Positions 35,385 through 48,017 are shown, counted from the first letter of the stretch. The stretch: DNA of 64,000 nt from Paenibacillus sp. 32352 (GCF_002042965.1 NZ_MZNT01000004.1:434001-498000), one strand, 5' to 3'. Notes: generated by a model not told the origin, from the letters alone. Made by a program: numbers and translations.

Positions 35385-35432
35385 ATAAAAAAAGAAGAAC
35401 CCCCTTCGATCATCATCGAAAGAGGTTCTTCC
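35385..35432 (-). terminator. Terminator between comEB and comEC
   Basis: On the minus strand GAAGAACC...GGTTCTTC encloses a TTTCGAT/ATCGAA stem and is followed by seven T. It would separate comEC expression from the upstream genes. Confidence 0.82.
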
Positions 35433-35445
35433 CCCTTGTTTCAGC

Positions 35446-35958
35446 TTATGGCTGAACTTCCGTCATAGTCCCCGTCGGAGGCTCGTAGGCCTCCAATTGT
35501 CTCAGTGTGATTCCTTTTTGCGCCATGAGTGACTTTACCTTTTCGCTGTCCTTCGGATAGGAACGATGGTAGACAATTTCACTGATTCCGCTGTTAGCCA
35601 GCATGTTGGCGCAGGTCCAGCACGGCTGGTCGGTAACGTACACGGCGGAGCCTTCCCTGTCCTTAGGATCGGTGAATAACAGCAGGTTTTGCTCGGCGTG
35701 AATCGTGCGGATGCAGCGCTGTTTTTTGACAACCTGCTCGGCACCGCCCTGTTCTACCATTTCGTACTCTTCAACCAGCATGCATCCGGCCTCCGAGCAG
35801 TCTGGAACTCCCATAGGCGCTCCGTTATAGGCGGCACCTAACAGCTTCTTCCCTTGCACGAGCACGGCTCCAACATGCCTGCGGCTGCATTGGGATCGTG
35901 TCGATGCCATATACGCCATATCCAAGAAGTAAGTATCCCAATCTTTGCGAGTTGTCAT
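35446..35958 (-). CDS. comEB: ComEB, dCMP/cytidine deaminase family
   Basis: This predicted dCMP deaminase supplies dUMP and is encoded in the comE locus, though it is not needed for DNA uptake in B. subtilis. The zinc site is complete: HAEQN supplies His and the catalytic Glu, and PCWTC supplies the two cysteines. At 170 residues it is slightly shorter than the B. subtilis protein. GGAG lies upstream of the ATG. It lies 16 bases after metY in the same direction and before comEC. Confidence 0.93.
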   Translation of the reverse strand: MTTRKDWDTYFLDMAYMASTRSQCSRRHVGAVLVQGKKLLGAAYNGAPMGVPDCSEAGCMLVEEYEMVEQGGAEQVVKKQRCIRTIHAEQNLLLFTDPKDREGSAVYVTDQPCWTCANMLANSGISEIVYHRSYPKDSEKVKSLMAQKGITLRQLEAYEPPTGTMTEVQP

Positions 35959-35974
35959 GTCTTATTAACTCCGT

Positions 35975-37270
<1,296 letters not shown>

Positions 37271-37353
37271 TTAAATCCTCCCTAACTAAATAATGTATGA
37301 AGTCTATCCTATTTTCTCATATATTGTAAGAAAACAAAAGAGGATTCATAGGA

Positions 37354-37998
37354 CTAAGGCTCTACGGTAATATAAGGCTTCATTTTGGCCAGCATCTTGT
37401 CCCCTATCCCTTTGACTTCCTTCAGCTGATCGACCGATTTGAAGCGCCCTCCGATCTTCTCGCGGTAAGCAACGATCGCCTTCGCCTTGCTTTCTCCTAT
37501 GCCTGGCAGCGCATCAAGCTCCTTCTCTGTAGCATGGTTTATGTTCAACTTGCTTTCTTTGGATGACGATGACCCGCTGCTATTGGCCGCCGCTGCAGGA
37601 GCCGGAGCAGGCTGAGCTGCGGAGCCCGACACGTTACCGGGCCGCTCACCACCCTGACCGCCGTTCGTTTGATCCAGGATTCCGGAACCGGGTTGTACGT
37701 TTGAATCAGGATTCTTTGATCCCGAACCCGCCTCCTTGCTCTCGGTATTTGCCGGACTACTCTTGGATGGCGATGCGTTGTTCTCCTTGCGTCCGGCATC
37801 CCCGTTCGGCAGCTGTCCCTTCTCCGATTGCTCCGTTAGCAGACGCTGCATATCCTCATTCGCCAATCGCCACTGTCCCGCTTCACGGGCCGCTTCCTTC
37901 CAAGCGGTATAACCAAACCATCCTCCCAGCGCAACCGTTAATGATACGACTAGGAGAACCGTCCCGGATTTTGTTTTATTCACAAACGGGAGAGCCAC
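37354..37998 (-). CDS. comEA: ComEA, competence DNA receptor (SLBB domain not seen)
   Basis: ComEA is the membrane-anchored receptor that binds double-stranded DNA during competence. It has one N-terminal membrane segment (about 12-32) and a C-terminal pair of helix-hairpin-helix motifs (INHATEKELDALPGIGESKAKAIVAYRE and LKEVKGIGDKMLAKMKPYI). Between them lies a Ser/Pro/Asn/Gly/Gln-rich stretch of about 100 residues. I see no SLBB domain there, whereas B. subtilis ComEA has one. The start is GTG 37998, nine bases after AGGAGG. It lies divergent from comER. Confidence 0.88.
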   Translation of the reverse strand: MALPFVNKTKSGTVLLVVSLTVALGGWFGYTAWKEAAREAGQWRLANEDMQRLLTEQSEKGQLPNGDAGRKENNASPSKSSPANTESKEAGSGSKNPDSNVQPGSGILDQTNGGQGGERPGNVSGSAAQPAPAPAAAANSSGSSSSKESKLNINHATEKELDALPGIGESKAKAIVAYREKIGGRFKSVDQLKEVKGIGDKMLAKMKPYITVEP

Positions 37999-38144
37999 TC
38001 GCCGTTCCCTCCTTTACGTACTTATTCATAAATTGTTGTTGTACTTTGTTCAAACGAATAGACATCACGATAATCCCGGCAATCATATTTATTGACTACC
38101 GTGCATAAGGATTAAGAAGGCTGCACTTTTCAGGGGGGATAGTC

Positions 38145-38978
38145 ATGAAAGTAGGATTCATAGGAACAGGCAGCATGGGCAGTATTCTGATAGAAGCATT
38201 TATCCAATCCGGGGCTTTGAATCCGGATCAAATCGTCGCTACTAACCGGACCATTACTAAAGTGGAGCATTTAGCCGCAGCTTATCCGGGTCTTCATGTG
38301 GCCCATTCCAATATAGAAGTCGTTACCTCTTCTTCTCTTATTTTCTTATGCGTAAAGCCTGCCGACTACAAGGTGGTTTTGTCAGAAATCAAGGAATCAA
38401 CCGACCCGGATCGGTTGCTGGTTTCGATCACGAGCCCCGTACAAATACGCCTGCTGGAAGAGCAGCTGCGCTGCAAGGTGGCCAAGATCATCCCAAGCAT
38501 TACCAATTACGTTTTTAGCGGAGCGACCTTATGTATATTCGGAGACCGTTTGGAAATCGAGGATAAGGAGCTGCTGGAAAATTTGCTGTCCTATATCAGT
38601 GCACCGATACGAGTCTCCGAGAATTACACGCGCATTTCCTCGGATTTGTCCAGCTGCGGCCCGGCGTTCCTGGCATATTTCATTCAGAAGTTCATTCAGG
38701 CCTCCGTGGAGGAAACCGGAATTTCGGAGGAAGAGGCGACACAGCTGGCCAGCGAAATGACGCTCGGCACAGGCAAACTCCTGACAACCGGCGGCTTTAC
38801 TCCTGCCTCCCTGCAAAAAAGAGTATCAGTCCCCGGCGGTATTACCGCAGAAGGACTCCGTATAATGGAAAAAGAGCTGCACGGGATGTTCAACAGCCTC
38901 ATCCGTACAACTCATTCCAAGTACCAAGAAGATCTGGAAAAGGTGGAAGCCCTGTTTCATGAATCGAAGGACGATTAA
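38145..38978 (+). CDS. comER: ComER, pyrroline-5-carboxylate reductase-like protein
   Basis: ComER resembles ProC but its role is linked to late-competence control and sporulation rather than proline synthesis. The N-terminal NAD(P) motif is GFIGTGSMG. PSITNYVFSGATL and the C-terminal LGTGKLLTTGGFTPASLQKRVSVPGGITAEGLRIM follow, as in the P5C reductase dimer domain. At 277 residues it fits the ComER family. AGGGGGG lies upstream of the ATG. It is divergent from comEA across a 146-base gap, the B. subtilis arrangement. Confidence 0.88.
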   Translation: MKVGFIGTGSMGSILIEAFIQSGALNPDQIVATNRTITKVEHLAAAYPGLHVAHSNIEVVTSSSLIFLCVKPADYKVVLSEIKESTDPDRLLVSITSPVQIRLLEEQLRCKVAKIIPSITNYVFSGATLCIFGDRLEIEDKELLENLLSYISAPIRVSENYTRISSDLSSCGPAFLAYFIQKFIQASVEETGISEEEATQLASEMTLGTGKLLTTGGFTPASLQKRVSVPGGITAEGLRIMEKELHGMFNSLIRTTHSKYQEDLEKVEALFHESKDD

Positions 38979-39008
38979 GAACGTGATGCTTTCACGCTTT
39001 TCCCTATG

Positions 39009-39041
39009 AACCGCCTGCCGCAGCAGAGCGGTTATTTATTT
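39009..39041 (+). terminator. Terminator after comER
   Basis: AACCGC and GCGGTT pair and are followed by ATTTATTTG on the plus strand. A smaller CGTGA/TCACG hairpin with CTTTT precedes it (about 38982-39000). leuS is convergent. Confidence 0.5.
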
Positions 39042-39047
39042 GAATGA

Positions 39048-41498
<2,451 letters not shown>

Positions 41499-41534
41499 TC
41501 GGTTGTGCCCCCTTCAATAGATCAACATCTCAAT

Positions 41535-41800
41535 ATAAAAGCCCCTCATCGCTAGCGCAACGCTAGGGACGAGAGGCATGATTCCCGTGGTACCACCCTA
41601 GTTAGCAACAGACATGCTTTGTCTGTGCTCACTCTTCCCCTTAACGCGGGGGCGACGATCCGGCTAAGCTCAGCTGACCGAGTGTGAAAAACCCCGGCTG
41701 CTCATGCATGAACTTCACCTTCTGGCTCCAAGACGAGTTCGCTCTTCCCCTACGCCGGCTCTCACCAACCGCCGACTCTCTGAAAAGCAGGGGATGGAGT
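41535..41800 (-). promoter_or_regulatory. T-box leader of leuS (leucine specifier)
   Basis: On the minus strand a Stem I region with AGAGAGTCGGCGG and GGTTGG...AGAGCCGGC leads to GAACTCGTCTTGGAG, whose specifier codon is CTC (41737-41735). The T-box AGGGTGGTACCACGG (41599-41585) is followed by a terminator stem (CCCTAGCG/CGCTAG and flanks) and TTTTAT. Uncharged tRNA-Leu should stabilise the antiterminator and switch leuS on. Confidence 0.93.
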
Positions 41801-41981
41801 TACTACTTCTTATCCCAGCCGTTAGCAGCATATAAAGCGATTATATGTAAAAAACGGCAGCGGTGTCAAGTATGCATGCGCTGACCTGACAATCGAGTCC
41901 ACTGGAGAAGTACTATGATTAAATTACACCGATGCTGGAAATACTAGGTTCATAGAATGCGCCGATGGCAGAGGTGAGAAC

Positions 41982-42065
41982 ATGACAGGTCTTTTGAATG
42001 GCATTGCATTATCCCTTCCTTTGTGGGGGATTATTTTGGGCGTCGTCCAGATATTGCTCAGGTAG
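41982..42065 (+). CDS. 27-residue hydrophobic micropeptide (predicted membrane)
   Basis: An ATG preceded by AGAGGTGAGAAC opens a 28-codon frame that ends at TAG 42063-42065. The product is MTGLLNGIALSLPLWGIILG followed by VVQILLR: one membrane-spanning helix with almost no charge except the terminal Arg. It lies alone on the plus strand between the leuS leader and the yqeM-like gene, convergent with the latter. I see no clear promoter. The support is the good ribosome site and the membrane-helix pattern. Function unknown. Confidence 0.5.
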   Translation: MTGLLNGIALSLPLWGIILGVVQILLR

Positions 42066-42090
42066 CTTCCTGAACTCTATAACTAGGACA

Positions 42091-42876
42091 TTATTTTCGC
42101 GCTACGAAAAAAGCACGCTGCGTCGTATCCGTAACGGATTTCCACATAAAATCCGCATAGCAGTCCACCTCACGGAAGCCCGCCGCCAGCACCTGCTCTT
42201 TGATCCACGCCAACGGGTACGCCCGCTGCACGTGCACCTCATCGACTCTTCGAAACCTTTCCGGCGAATCACTGGCGTCTTCCCGTCCGCTCTCACGGAC
42301 AAATATGGTTAAGGCGTGCTCTATCTCGCACCGGTCCGTATCCAGTTCACTTGTCCAAATATAGGCAATATCGTCTTCATTCAAAAAAAACGGCTGCTCC
42401 TCCGCGTAGGACTCCAGCTGATACGGGGTATGAACATCGAATACGAAGATACCCCCTTCTTTTAAACCGCCATAAGCTTGTCCCAGAGCTTCTACAATCT
42501 CTTCTTCTTCCAGCAAATAGTTCATACAATCGCAGAGCGAGATCACCGCGTCGACCGGCTGAAGCAGGCCCCAATCCCTAAGATCCTGCTGCATCCAGGT
42601 AACGCTCCCTTTGCCTGGAAAAGCAAGGGCGCGTTCCGCTTCATGAGCTTTTTGCTGCGCGACAGCCAGCATATCCTCCGACAGATCGATGCCATACACC
42701 TCATAGCCCTGCTGCGCCAGCGGTATGGCTATATTACCGGTCCCGCACCCCAAATCCGCAATCGTTCCCGGCCGTCCATATCGGTCCCAGCATCGATTTA
42801 AAAAGTCAAGCCATTCTGCATACGGCATATCTTCCATCAAGCGATCGTAATGATATGCAAACAGCTCGTAAGCCAT
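42091..42876 (-). CDS. YqeM-like class I SAM-dependent methyltransferase
   Basis: This predicted small-molecule or RNA methyltransferase has the SAM motif I ADLGCGTGNIAIPLA at about residues 37-51 and motif II VYGIDLSEDML. DAVISLCDCMNYLL follows. The 261-residue length and place in the cluster next to rsfS/yqeK match B. subtilis yqeM, whose substrate is unknown. The start is ATG 42876 (MAYELFAYHYDRLM) with GGAGG upstream. An in-frame extension to 42945 is unsupported. It is separated from cvfB by a terminator. Confidence 0.84.
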   Translation of the reverse strand: MAYELFAYHYDRLMEDMPYAEWLDFLNRCWDRYGRPGTIADLGCGTGNIAIPLAQQGYEVYGIDLSEDMLAVAQQKAHEAERALAFPGKGSVTWMQQDLRDWGLLQPVDAVISLCDCMNYLLEEEEIVEALGQAYGGLKEGGIFVFDVHTPYQLESYAEEQPFFLNEDDIAYIWTSELDTDRCEIEHALTIFVRESGREDASDSPERFRRVDEVHVQRAYPLAWIKEQVLAAGFREVDCYADFMWKSVTDTTQRAFFVARK

Positions 42877-43000
42877 AACATTCAACCTCCATGTTGAAAT
42901 AGGTAAGCTCACCGTAAAAGGGAATGCCCCTGGTAAGCCTGTCATCTTCCTCTATGTCTCGCACCCGGGTCAAGCTACCCGCATCACTGTTCCTAAGCGT

Positions 43001-43065
43001 AAAAAAAGCCGGCATTCCTGCAGCTTGCGGACAGTTGAAGTCTAACCCGCATGGAATGTCCGGCT
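43001..43065 (-). terminator. Terminator after cvfB
   Basis: On the minus strand AGCCGGACATTCC pairs with GGAATGCCGGCT, with further CCGCA/TGCGG pairing in the loop, followed by seven T. Confidence 0.85.
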
Positions 43066-43081
43066 GCTGCCGGTTGGAGAA

Positions 43082-43975
43082 TTATTCTCCGCCTTTATGT
43101 TCTTCCTTCAAGTGAGTCCAGCTGCCTTCCTGGTATACCAGGCCTTCCTTCATCAGCTTGCCGACAGCACGCTTAAAGGCCGATTTGCTTATTTTGAACC
43201 TCTGCATAATGACATCCGCCGGAGTTTCATCCGAATACGGCATGGAACCATTGGGTCTTTCGCGTAAAAATTGCAGCAGCTTCTCTGCATCCTCATCGCG
43301 TCCTACTTCTTTGGGGGCACGCATCGAGAGATTGACCTTGCCGTCTTCCCGGATAAAGCTCACCCGAACATCTACTTCTTCGCCAAGACGCAGCAATCGG
43401 GTCCGCTCGGAAGCATGAATCATGCCGATCACGCCGAAGCCGACTACACCGCCGTCACAGACGACGAAGGTGCCCATTTGCAGCGTTTTGTACACCCTGC
43501 CCTTAACCCATTTATTTCTCCAGGCAGCCGGGGCATCGAAGCATAGCGGACCCAGATCCGCCTCTCCAGCAAGCTTGGCCACCAGCCGTCCCTGCCGGTC
43601 ATGGTCCAGCAGGACGAATACTTTATCCCCAATTTGCGGTCTGAGCTCAGGCAGCTCGGGTAGCTCCCGGAAGGGGAGCAGCAGGTTGCGGCCCAGACCC
43701 ATTTCTAGAAAGCAGCCGAAGCGGCGATGGATATCCACCACTTCCAGCAGCGCCACCTCGCCAAGCTGAATGAGCGGCTCGCGCATCGTAGCGGCCAGGC
43801 GATCCTCCGTATCATAGAACAAAAACACGTCTACACGGTCTCCTGCCTTGATCTCCCCGATCACTTCGCTGTAATGCAGCAGAACATCCTGATGGCCGTC
43901 TGTCAGAAAATATCCGTTAGGCGGGACTTCTCTTGCTACCTCCAGATTGATACGCGTTCCCGCTTCAAGCCTCAT
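43082..43975 (-). CDS. cvfB: CvfB/YitL-like S1 RNA-binding protein
   Basis: Proteins of the CvfB family have three S1-type domains and a C-terminal winged helix; CvfB in Staphylococcus affects virulence gene expression. The N-terminal S1 region begins EAGTRINLEVARE, the middle contains EMGLGRNLLLPFRELPEL, and the third has GMIHASERTRLLRLGEEVDVRV. The wHTH ends the protein with MQRFKISKSAFKRAVGKLMKEGLVY. Its ATG overlaps the rsfS stop by four bases (ATGA), so the two are coupled. B. subtilis does not have this gene at this site. Confidence 0.85.
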   Translation of the reverse strand: MRLEAGTRINLEVAREVPPNGYFLTDGHQDVLLHYSEVIGEIKAGDRVDVFLFYDTEDRLAATMREPLIQLGEVALLEVVDIHRRFGCFLEMGLGRNLLLPFRELPELPELRPQIGDKVFVLLDHDRQGRLVAKLAGEADLGPLCFDAPAAWRNKWVKGRVYKTLQMGTFVVCDGGVVGFGVIGMIHASERTRLLRLGEEVDVRVSFIREDGKVNLSMRAPKEVGRDEDAEKLLQFLRERPNGSMPYSDETPADVIMQRFKISKSAFKRAVGKLMKEGLVYQEGSWTHLKEEHKGGE

Positions 43976-44319
43976 ACCCGCTCAACCACTTTCGCGTCAG
44001 ACCATAGTCTCTCAATATTGTAATACTCCCGGTCGTCGCGGTGAAATACATGAATAACCACGTCGCCTAAGTCAACTAGTACCCAACGCGCCGTATCCAT
44101 TCCTTCCATACCGCGAACTCGTATGCCCTTCTCTTCGGCACGCTTGCGAATTTCCGTAGCGATGGACTGTACCTGGGTCTCCGAATTCCCGTGGCAGATC
44201 ACAAAATAATCGGCGATCAGGGAGATTCCCTGCAGATCCAGCGTCACCACATTCATCGCTTTTTTATCTTCAGCTGCCTCAACAACAAGGGCCATCAATT
44301 TATCCGGGGTTAAACTCAT
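43972..44319 (-). CDS. rsfS: RsfS, ribosome silencing factor
   Basis: RsfS binds ribosomal protein L14 and blocks subunit joining when nutrients are short. The 115-residue protein carries DLQGISLIADYFVICHGNSETQVQSIA and the C-terminal WVLVDLGDVVIHVFHRDDREYYNIERLW, both diagnostic. GAGGAGG lies upstream of the ATG. It is in the nadD-yqeK-rsfS order typical of Firmicutes. Confidence 0.95.
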   Translation of the reverse strand: MSLTPDKLMALVVEAAEDKKAMNVVTLDLQGISLIADYFVICHGNSETQVQSIATEIRKRAEEKGIRVRGMEGMDTARWVLVDLGDVVIHVFHRDDREYYNIERLWSDAKVVERV

Positions 44320-44368
44320 TCATTTTCCTCCTCTATATGTGAACCAATAATAGTAGACCAATGTATTC

Positions 44369-44971
44369 CTACTGTACTTTATCCAAATTTCCGGCAGCTT
44401 GCTCCTGCCTTTTGATTTCATCAATAAGACTATTTCTTGAAAGCATGGTTAAAGGATACACCTTTTTCCCCTTTTCCAATAAAAAACGGATCGTACCGTC
44501 AAATGCGGCAACTAATGCCTTCTCTACACTATGTTCGGCGATTTCACGGATATTATTCACACCCGGAAAATCGCGTCCCGGCTCGATATAATCGGCGAGA
44601 CAAACCACCTTCTCCAGCAGGGTCATGCCTGCTCTGCCGGAGGTATGATAGCGGATCGCATCCAGGATTTCCTCGTCGTCGATGCCATAATCTCTCTGGG
44701 CGACAAAAGCTCCGGCAAAGGAATGCCACAGCTCTTTATCGTAATCGAGCAGATCGGCGGGCAGGCCGTTGTCCCTGATGATGCTCTCCTGATCCTTGAC
44801 CGGCCAAAATTTGCATACATCGTGAAGAATGGCCGCTAGATACGCCTTATCGGGATCACATCCGTATTGACGCGCCAGCATCACTGCGGATTCCATTACA
44901 CCTAGCGTATGCTCCCAACGCTTGGCAGGCATTTGGGCTTTCACCGACTCCATCAGCTGTTTACGATCCAT
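44369..44971 (-). CDS. yqeK: YqeK, HD-domain diadenosine tetraphosphate hydrolase
   Basis: YqeK-type enzymes cleave Ap4A symmetrically to ADP. The HD motif is in AAILHDVCKFWP, preceded by RWEHTLGVMESAVMLA, and HSFAGAF plus AIRYHTSGRAGMTLLEKVVCLADYIEPGR complete the metal site. At 200 residues the length is normal. The start is ATG 44971 (MDRKQLMES), which lies within the end of nadD and overlaps it by 11 bases. A GGAGAGCGGG ribosome site lies inside nadD. Confidence 0.93.
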   Translation of the reverse strand: MDRKQLMESVKAQMPAKRWEHTLGVMESAVMLARQYGCDPDKAYLAAILHDVCKFWPVKDQESIIRDNGLPADLLDYDKELWHSFAGAFVAQRDYGIDDEEILDAIRYHTSGRAGMTLLEKVVCLADYIEPGRDFPGVNNIREIAEHSVEKALVAAFDGTIRFLLEKGKKVYPLTMLSRNSLIDEIKRQEQAAGNLDKVQ

Positions 44972-45548
44972 AAATCCCGCTCTCCTCAATATAATCGTAT
45001 ACACGGTCCGGAACCATGTACCTTATTGTTTTTCCTGCCGCCACCCGTTCCCGGATGTAGGTCGAAGACAGCTCCATAAGCGGCATCGTCACAAAGGTAA
45101 CAGAGCCTTTCACCGGCTCGGGAAGCTCCCCGATATCCAGGGGGTAACCAGGCCGCTGCAATCCGATAAAGGAAATCAGCTGCAGCAGCTCTTCGAATTT
45201 ATACCATTTGGGCAAAAATTGGACCATATCGGCACCGATAATATAGGAGAAGCGGATGTCCGGATGCTGCTGCTTTAACAGCTTCACCGTATCGATACTG
45301 TAGGACACACCGCCCTTTTGCAGCTCTATATCGAGAGGGCGAAAGGAAGGATGTCCTTCAACGGCTCTGCATACCATTTCCCATCGTTGCTCCGGCGTTG
45401 CGCCGGGAGCCTGCCGTTTGTGAGGGGGAACGTTGGTCGGCATGAACCAGACCTGATCCAGCCCCCCCTGTTCGAATGCGCATTGCGCGGCAATTAAGTG
45501 GCCGATATGAATCGGATCAAAGGTGCCTCCCATGATGCCAACCTTCAT
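44961..45548 (-). CDS. nadD: NadD, nicotinate-nucleotide adenylyltransferase
   Basis: NadD forms nicotinate adenine dinucleotide in NAD synthesis. The nucleotidyltransferase motif GGTFDPIHIGH (residues about 7-17) and the late SSTYIRERV (ISSTxIR) motif are intact. VPPHKR binds the nucleotide. At 195 residues it is normal. The start is ATG 45548 (MKVGIMGGT), with GAGGTGG upstream; a further in-frame start at 45572 is less likely. It overlaps yqeK by 11 bases. Confidence 0.95.
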   Translation of the reverse strand: MKVGIMGGTFDPIHIGHLIAAQCAFEQGGLDQVWFMPTNVPPHKRQAPGATPEQRWEMVCRAVEGHPSFRPLDIELQKGGVSYSIDTVKLLKQQHPDIRFSYIIGADMVQFLPKWYKFEELLQLISFIGLQRPGYPLDIGELPEPVKGSVTFVTMPLMELSSTYIRERVAAGKTIRYMVPDRVYDYIEESGIYGS

Positions 45549-45623
45549 GCTTCCACCTCGTTTTCGCTCCATTTATGAAAAATGCAAGAAAGCCCCTGGC
45601 AGCGAGGCTTCATGTCTGCCGAT

Positions 45624-45914
45624 CTACGGCAGCTCGATCGTTTTGTTATCCCTGGATTCCTTATACAACACGATAATTTTACCGATAACCTGTACCAGCT
45701 CGGCTCCCGATTGTTCCGCCAGCTGCTCGGCAACCTCGCCGCGATCCTCCATACAGTTGTTCAAAACCGTAACCTTAATCAATTCGCGGACCTCTAGAGC
45801 TTCCTCGATATGACGGATCAGATGATCATTGACGCCGCCTTTTCCCACTTGGAAGATAGGGTTTAAATGATGCGCCAAAGAGCGCAAATACCGTTTCTGT
45901 TTGCCTGTTAACAT
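45624..45914 (-). CDS. yhbY: YhbY-family RNA-binding protein (YqeI)
   Basis: This 96-residue CRM-domain protein associates with pre-50S ribosomes. It begins MLTGKQKRYLRSLAHHLNPIFQVGKGGVN, and the GKGG RNA-binding loop is intact. VKVTVLNNC and the terminal IGKIIVLYKES match the family. It lies between aroE and nadD as in B. subtilis. Confidence 0.94.
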   Translation of the reverse strand: MLTGKQKRYLRSLAHHLNPIFQVGKGGVNDHLIRHIEEALEVRELIKVTVLNNCMEDRGEVAEQLAEQSGAELVQVIGKIIVLYKESRDNKTIELP

Positions 45915-46002
45915 ATGCTTGCCTCAATTCTAGTGTAATGCGTGCTGAGCGATGGTTTGAACATAGAAAGGAAAAAATCAAAACAATCGCTCAACCCGTG
46001 TG

Positions 46003-46857
46003 TTATTTAAAAGATTGTTCGACCACCTGACGCATAGCGGTAATCGGCGCAGGAGCTCCTGTCCAGTATTCAAACGCGTAAGCTCCCTGGTAGATGAACA
46101 TGCCTAGACCGCAATGAATCTTCGCACCTCTGGCCTCCGATTCGCGCAGGAACCTGGTTACTAATGGAGTATAGACCGTATCGCTGACGACGAGCCAATC
46201 GTGAATCAAAGAAGTATCCATCGGCACCGTATCTACATTGGGATGCATGCCGGCAGGCGTTATATTGACCACAAGGCTAACATCGCCGATCACATCCGGA
46301 ATCGCGTCCGTTCCCATACCCGTCGTTTCGGTAAATTGGGACAGCGAATGCGCCAAATCCACCGCCTTCTCCGGGTTCCGGTTGGAAATATATATGTGGG
46401 AAGCGCCCTCCTTGGCCAAAGCGTAGCCTACGCCGCGCGCGGCACCCCCTGCGCCCAGTATAAGCACCTTTTTCCCCTTCAAATCCAGTCCGGTCTCTTC
46501 CTTTAAGGAACGAACATAGCCGATGCCGTCCGTGTTATACCCCGTGAGGCGTCCGTTATCATTGACTATGGTATTGACGGCGCCGATAACACGAGCCCCT
46601 TCGTCAATAACGTCCATGTAATCCATGACTTCCACTTTATGAGGAATCGTCACGTTGACGCCCCGGAACTGCAAAGCTCTGATGCCCGCCACGGCGTCCT
46701 TCAGCTGACCGGGCAAAATGTGAAACGCCGCATAAGCAGCGTTAATTCCAGCCACTTCAAAAGCACGGTTCAGCATAATCGGCGATTTGGAATGACGAAT
46801 CGGATCACCGAAAACCCCGTACATGATCGTGTGACTGTCCAAATGACTGTTCCCCAT
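46003..46857 (-). CDS. aroE: AroE, shikimate dehydrogenase
   Basis: AroE reduces 3-dehydroshikimate to shikimate with NADPH in aromatic amino acid synthesis. The substrate site has GDPIRHSKSPIMLN and VNVTIPHKVEV with the catalytic Lys. GYNTDGIGYVRSL follows. NADPH binding is in LILGAGGAARGVGYAL and the basic SNRNPEKA loop. At 284 residues it is normal. GGGGAG precedes the ATG. It is 25 bases after yqeH and part of the same operon. Confidence 0.95.
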   Translation of the reverse strand: MGNSHLDSHTIMYGVFGDPIRHSKSPIMLNRAFEVAGINAAYAAFHILPGQLKDAVAGIRALQFRGVNVTIPHKVEVMDYMDVIDEGARVIGAVNTIVNDNGRLTGYNTDGIGYVRSLKEETGLDLKGKKVLILGAGGAARGVGYALAKEGASHIYISNRNPEKAVDLAHSLSQFTETTGMGTDAIPDVIGDVSLVVNITPAGMHPNVDTVPMDTSLIHDWLVVSDTVYTPLVTRFLRESEARGAKIHCGLGMFIYQGAYAFEYWTGAPAPITAMRQVVEQSFK

Positions 46858-46882
46858 GCTCTCTTACTCCCCGTCCCCCAGA

Positions 46883-48004
46883 TTATATCATCGACTCGCG
46901 TACGGCTACTTTAACGCCCTTGGGCACATGAATCATAAGATCGGCCCCAACGTCGCTGTTCACTTTCACCCATCCCAGCCCGGAAATCGAAACATCATAA
47001 TGTTTCCCTTTGGCAATCCTTACAGGATGCTTGGACAGCTTCGGCAGCAATTCCAGCTCTTCGAGGCTAGGCGGAGCCAAGAGCTCTCCCTTATGCTCCT
47101 CATACAGCTCATCGGCGCGCTCCAGCTTGGTACGGTGCGGCGATAGCGCGTTGGAGACATAGAAGGTGAACGATTGACGCTGCCCCTGAACGAAATCAAA
47201 CCGGACATAGCCGCCAAAAAAGATCGTCTGCCCCTCGTTCAACTGAAAGACCAAAGGCTTGACCGGCTTCTCCGGCATAAGCTTCTGCAAATCCTTCTTG
47301 CTGACCAGCTCCGTCAGGCGATGCGAATAAACAATCCCTGGCGTATCAATAATGAACGTGCCATCATCCAGCGGAATTTTCACCAAGTCGAGCGTGGTTC
47401 CCGGATATTGGGAAGTCGTAAGCTCGGCGTCAAGGTCGCTGTAGTCGCGGATGAGCCGGTTGATCAGCGTCGATTTGCCGACGTTGGTCGCCCCGACGAC
47501 ATAAATATCGCGTCCGTCGCGATGCTTGTCCAACGACTCGATAACCCGGTCAAATCCCATATTCTGCTTAGCCGAGCATAGCACGACGTCAACAACCTTA
47601 AGTCCAAACTCCTTGGCCTGCCGCTGGACCCAGTTGACAATTCTATTGAAATTCGTCACCTTCGGCAGCAGGTCGATTTTGTTCACGACTAGCACTACAG
47701 GATTGTTTCCTATAAAACGGGGAAGTCCGCTGATCAGCGTCCCTTCGAAATCAAATATATCGACGATATTGACGACCAGGGATTTCGTGCTTCCAACGTG
47801 GCCCAGAAGCTTCAAGAAATCGTCCTGATTGAGCGTAATCCCCGCCATATCGTTATAGTGCTTGATCCGGAAGCAGCGCTGGCATATGACCGGCGTGCGC
47901 TTTAGCGCCTGGTCCGGGACGTACCCCAGCTTATCGGCACTCTCGGTTTGAAGCTTTACTCCGCAGCCTGCACAGGCTTCTTGTTCCAAATGCAATTCTG
48001 TCAT
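46883..48004 (-). CDS. yqeH: YqeH, circularly permuted GTPase for 30S assembly
   Basis: YqeH is a GTPase needed for small-subunit assembly. It has an N-terminal zinc finger (C11, C14, C41, C44). The GTPase motifs occur in permuted order: NKIDLLP (G4), then GATNVGKSTLINRL (G1), PGTT (G2) and DTPG (G3). The C-terminal domain binds RNA. At 373 residues it matches B. subtilis YqeH. Only a weak GTAGG site lies before the ATG, and yqeG ends 13 bases upstream, so coupling is possible. Confidence 0.95.
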   Translation of the reverse strand: MTELHLEQEACAGCGVKLQTESADKLGYVPDQALKRTPVICQRCFRIKHYNDMAGITLNQDDFLKLLGHVGSTKSLVVNIVDIFDFEGTLISGLPRFIGNNPVVLVVNKIDLLPKVTNFNRIVNWVQRQAKEFGLKVVDVVLCSAKQNMGFDRVIESLDKHRDGRDIYVVGATNVGKSTLINRLIRDYSDLDAELTTSQYPGTTLDLVKIPLDDGTFIIDTPGIVYSHRLTELVSKKDLQKLMPEKPVKPLVFQLNEGQTIFFGGYVRFDFVQGQRQSFTFYVSNALSPHRTKLERADELYEEHKGELLAPPSLEELELLPKLSKHPVRIAKGKHYDVSISGLGWVKVNSDVGADLMIHVPKGVKVAVRESMI

Positions 48005-48017
48005 CTTGTGTGTGTAC

